Of a stretch of 6,347 nt of DNA, positions 5,965-6,347 are shown piece after piece. Position 1 is the first letter of the stretch. Every line of letters starts with the position of its first letter. Origin of the DNA: Mycobacterium sp. (GTDB lineage: Bacteria > Actinomycetota > Actinomycetes > Mycobacteriales > Mycobacteriaceae); contig JAOPWF010000721.1 of the NCBI GenBank assembly GCA_025965815.1, positions 1-6,347 on the forward strand, written 5' to 3'. The notes beneath the pieces were generated by a model. It was not told the origin of the DNA, made no database searches, and was given only the letters and a program-made list of their open reading frames with translations. Both the position numbers and the translations under genes were made by a program.

Positions 5965-6347
5965 ATGACGGAACTCAGCCTGAACGGGACCGCGAACATC
6001 AACGATCTGCCCTTCGCGGAGGACCGTTCACGCGCGTGGCGGGAACTGCGCGAAGCGGGCGAAGCGGTGACTTCGGGGGAGGAGGTCGTGCTCACCAGCG
6101 CAGCGGCGGTGGAGTTCGCCGCCAAGAAGCCGCAGATCTTCTCGTCGGCGAAGGCTTTCGACGTGTTGGGCAGCCCGGTCCCACTCGTCCCTATCGCGAT
6201 CGATCCGCCGGACCACACCCGGTTCCGCCGCATGCTGGACCCGTTCTTCAGCCCCAGGAAGATGGCCGAGCGTGAGCCCGAGTTGCGTCGCCAGGCCGGC
6301 GAACTCATCGACGCGATCGTGGCGAAGGGCGAGTGCGAAGTGGTTGC
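5965..6347 (+). CDS. Cytochrome P450, N-terminal part (runs off the window)
   Basis: The frame from ATG 5965 stays open to the window end, giving 127 codons of a protein normally about 400-420 residues. The piece shows the bacterial soluble P450 N-terminus: the A-helix region (RSRAWRELREAGEAV), a beta strand (EEVVLTS), FSS before the B helix, and the C-helix signature IDPPDHTRFRRML followed by FFSPRKM. His84 and Arg88 of HTRFR are the positions expected to contact the haem propionates. The I-helix, ExxR and Cys loop lie beyond the window, so activity cannot be judged and no CYP family is assigned. There is no membrane anchor, so it should be cytoplasmic and need ferredoxin and reductase partners. 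AGAGAGGA (5946-5953) is an acceptable ribosome site, 11 bases from the ATG. Transcription appears to be under the divergent TetR repressor. Confidence 0.9.
   Translation, partial: MTELSLNGTANINDLPFAEDRSRAWRELREAGEAVTSGEEVVLTSAAAVEFAAKKPQIFSSAKAFDVLGSPVPLVPIAIDPPDHTRFRRMLDPFFSPRKMAEREPELRRQAGELIDAIVAKGECEVV

Noticed and set aside
5934..6275. An ATG at 5934 opening a 113-codon frame over the P450 start
   Set aside because: The frame is out of phase with the P450 and gives an Arg/Gly-rich shadow; the frame from 5965 shows clear P450 motifs.

Overview
The window is GC-rich actinobacterial DNA, most likely from a Mycobacterium or Mycolicibacterium. This rests on G/C-ending codons, GTG starts, GGAGG-type ribosome sites, and the gene families: an AveC-like membrane protein, a soluble P450, a TetR regulator with a TFFRYF helix-turn-helix, and a kinase/DUF fusion. 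The species cannot be named from the sequence.

Layout. Bases 1-114 are a probable divergent promoter region, with the possible start of an exported protein leaving on the minus strand. A type-B carboxylesterase (115-1623, +) follows, apparently leaderless and with a small hairpin after its stop. Then comes a 101-codon remnant of a copper amine oxidase (1732-2037), which looks like the family N-terminus joined in frame to the family C-terminus with some 550 residues missing. Twelve bases later a 676-residue protein (2050-4080) joins an aminoglycoside/ecdysteroid-kinase-like phosphotransferase to a domain resembling DUF7065/DUF7064 (CrtC/AttH-like). An AveC/spirocyclase-like integral membrane protein (4143-5183, +) follows and converges, with a 21-base gap, on a TetR repressor (5205-5795, -). 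Divergent from the repressor is a cytochrome P450 (from 5965, +), of which only the first 127 codons are inside the window.

How it may work together. A perfect 11-4-11 inverted repeat (5896-5921) lies in the TetR-P450 intergenic region, just downstream of a good -35/-10 pair, and is the obvious TetR operator. A second copy of the same 10-4-10 design, matching at 16 of 20 arm positions, lies at 4082-4105 over a plausible promoter for the AveC-like gene. The repressor therefore probably controls both the P450 and the AveC-like protein, making these a candidate two-enzyme oxidation/cyclisation unit. The kinase fusion and the esterase may belong to the same small-molecule or lipid modification locus, but that is inference. 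No substrate can be assigned from sequence alone.

There is no gene-free stretch over 300 bases. I see no tRNA, rRNA, CRISPR array, insertion sequence or attachment site.
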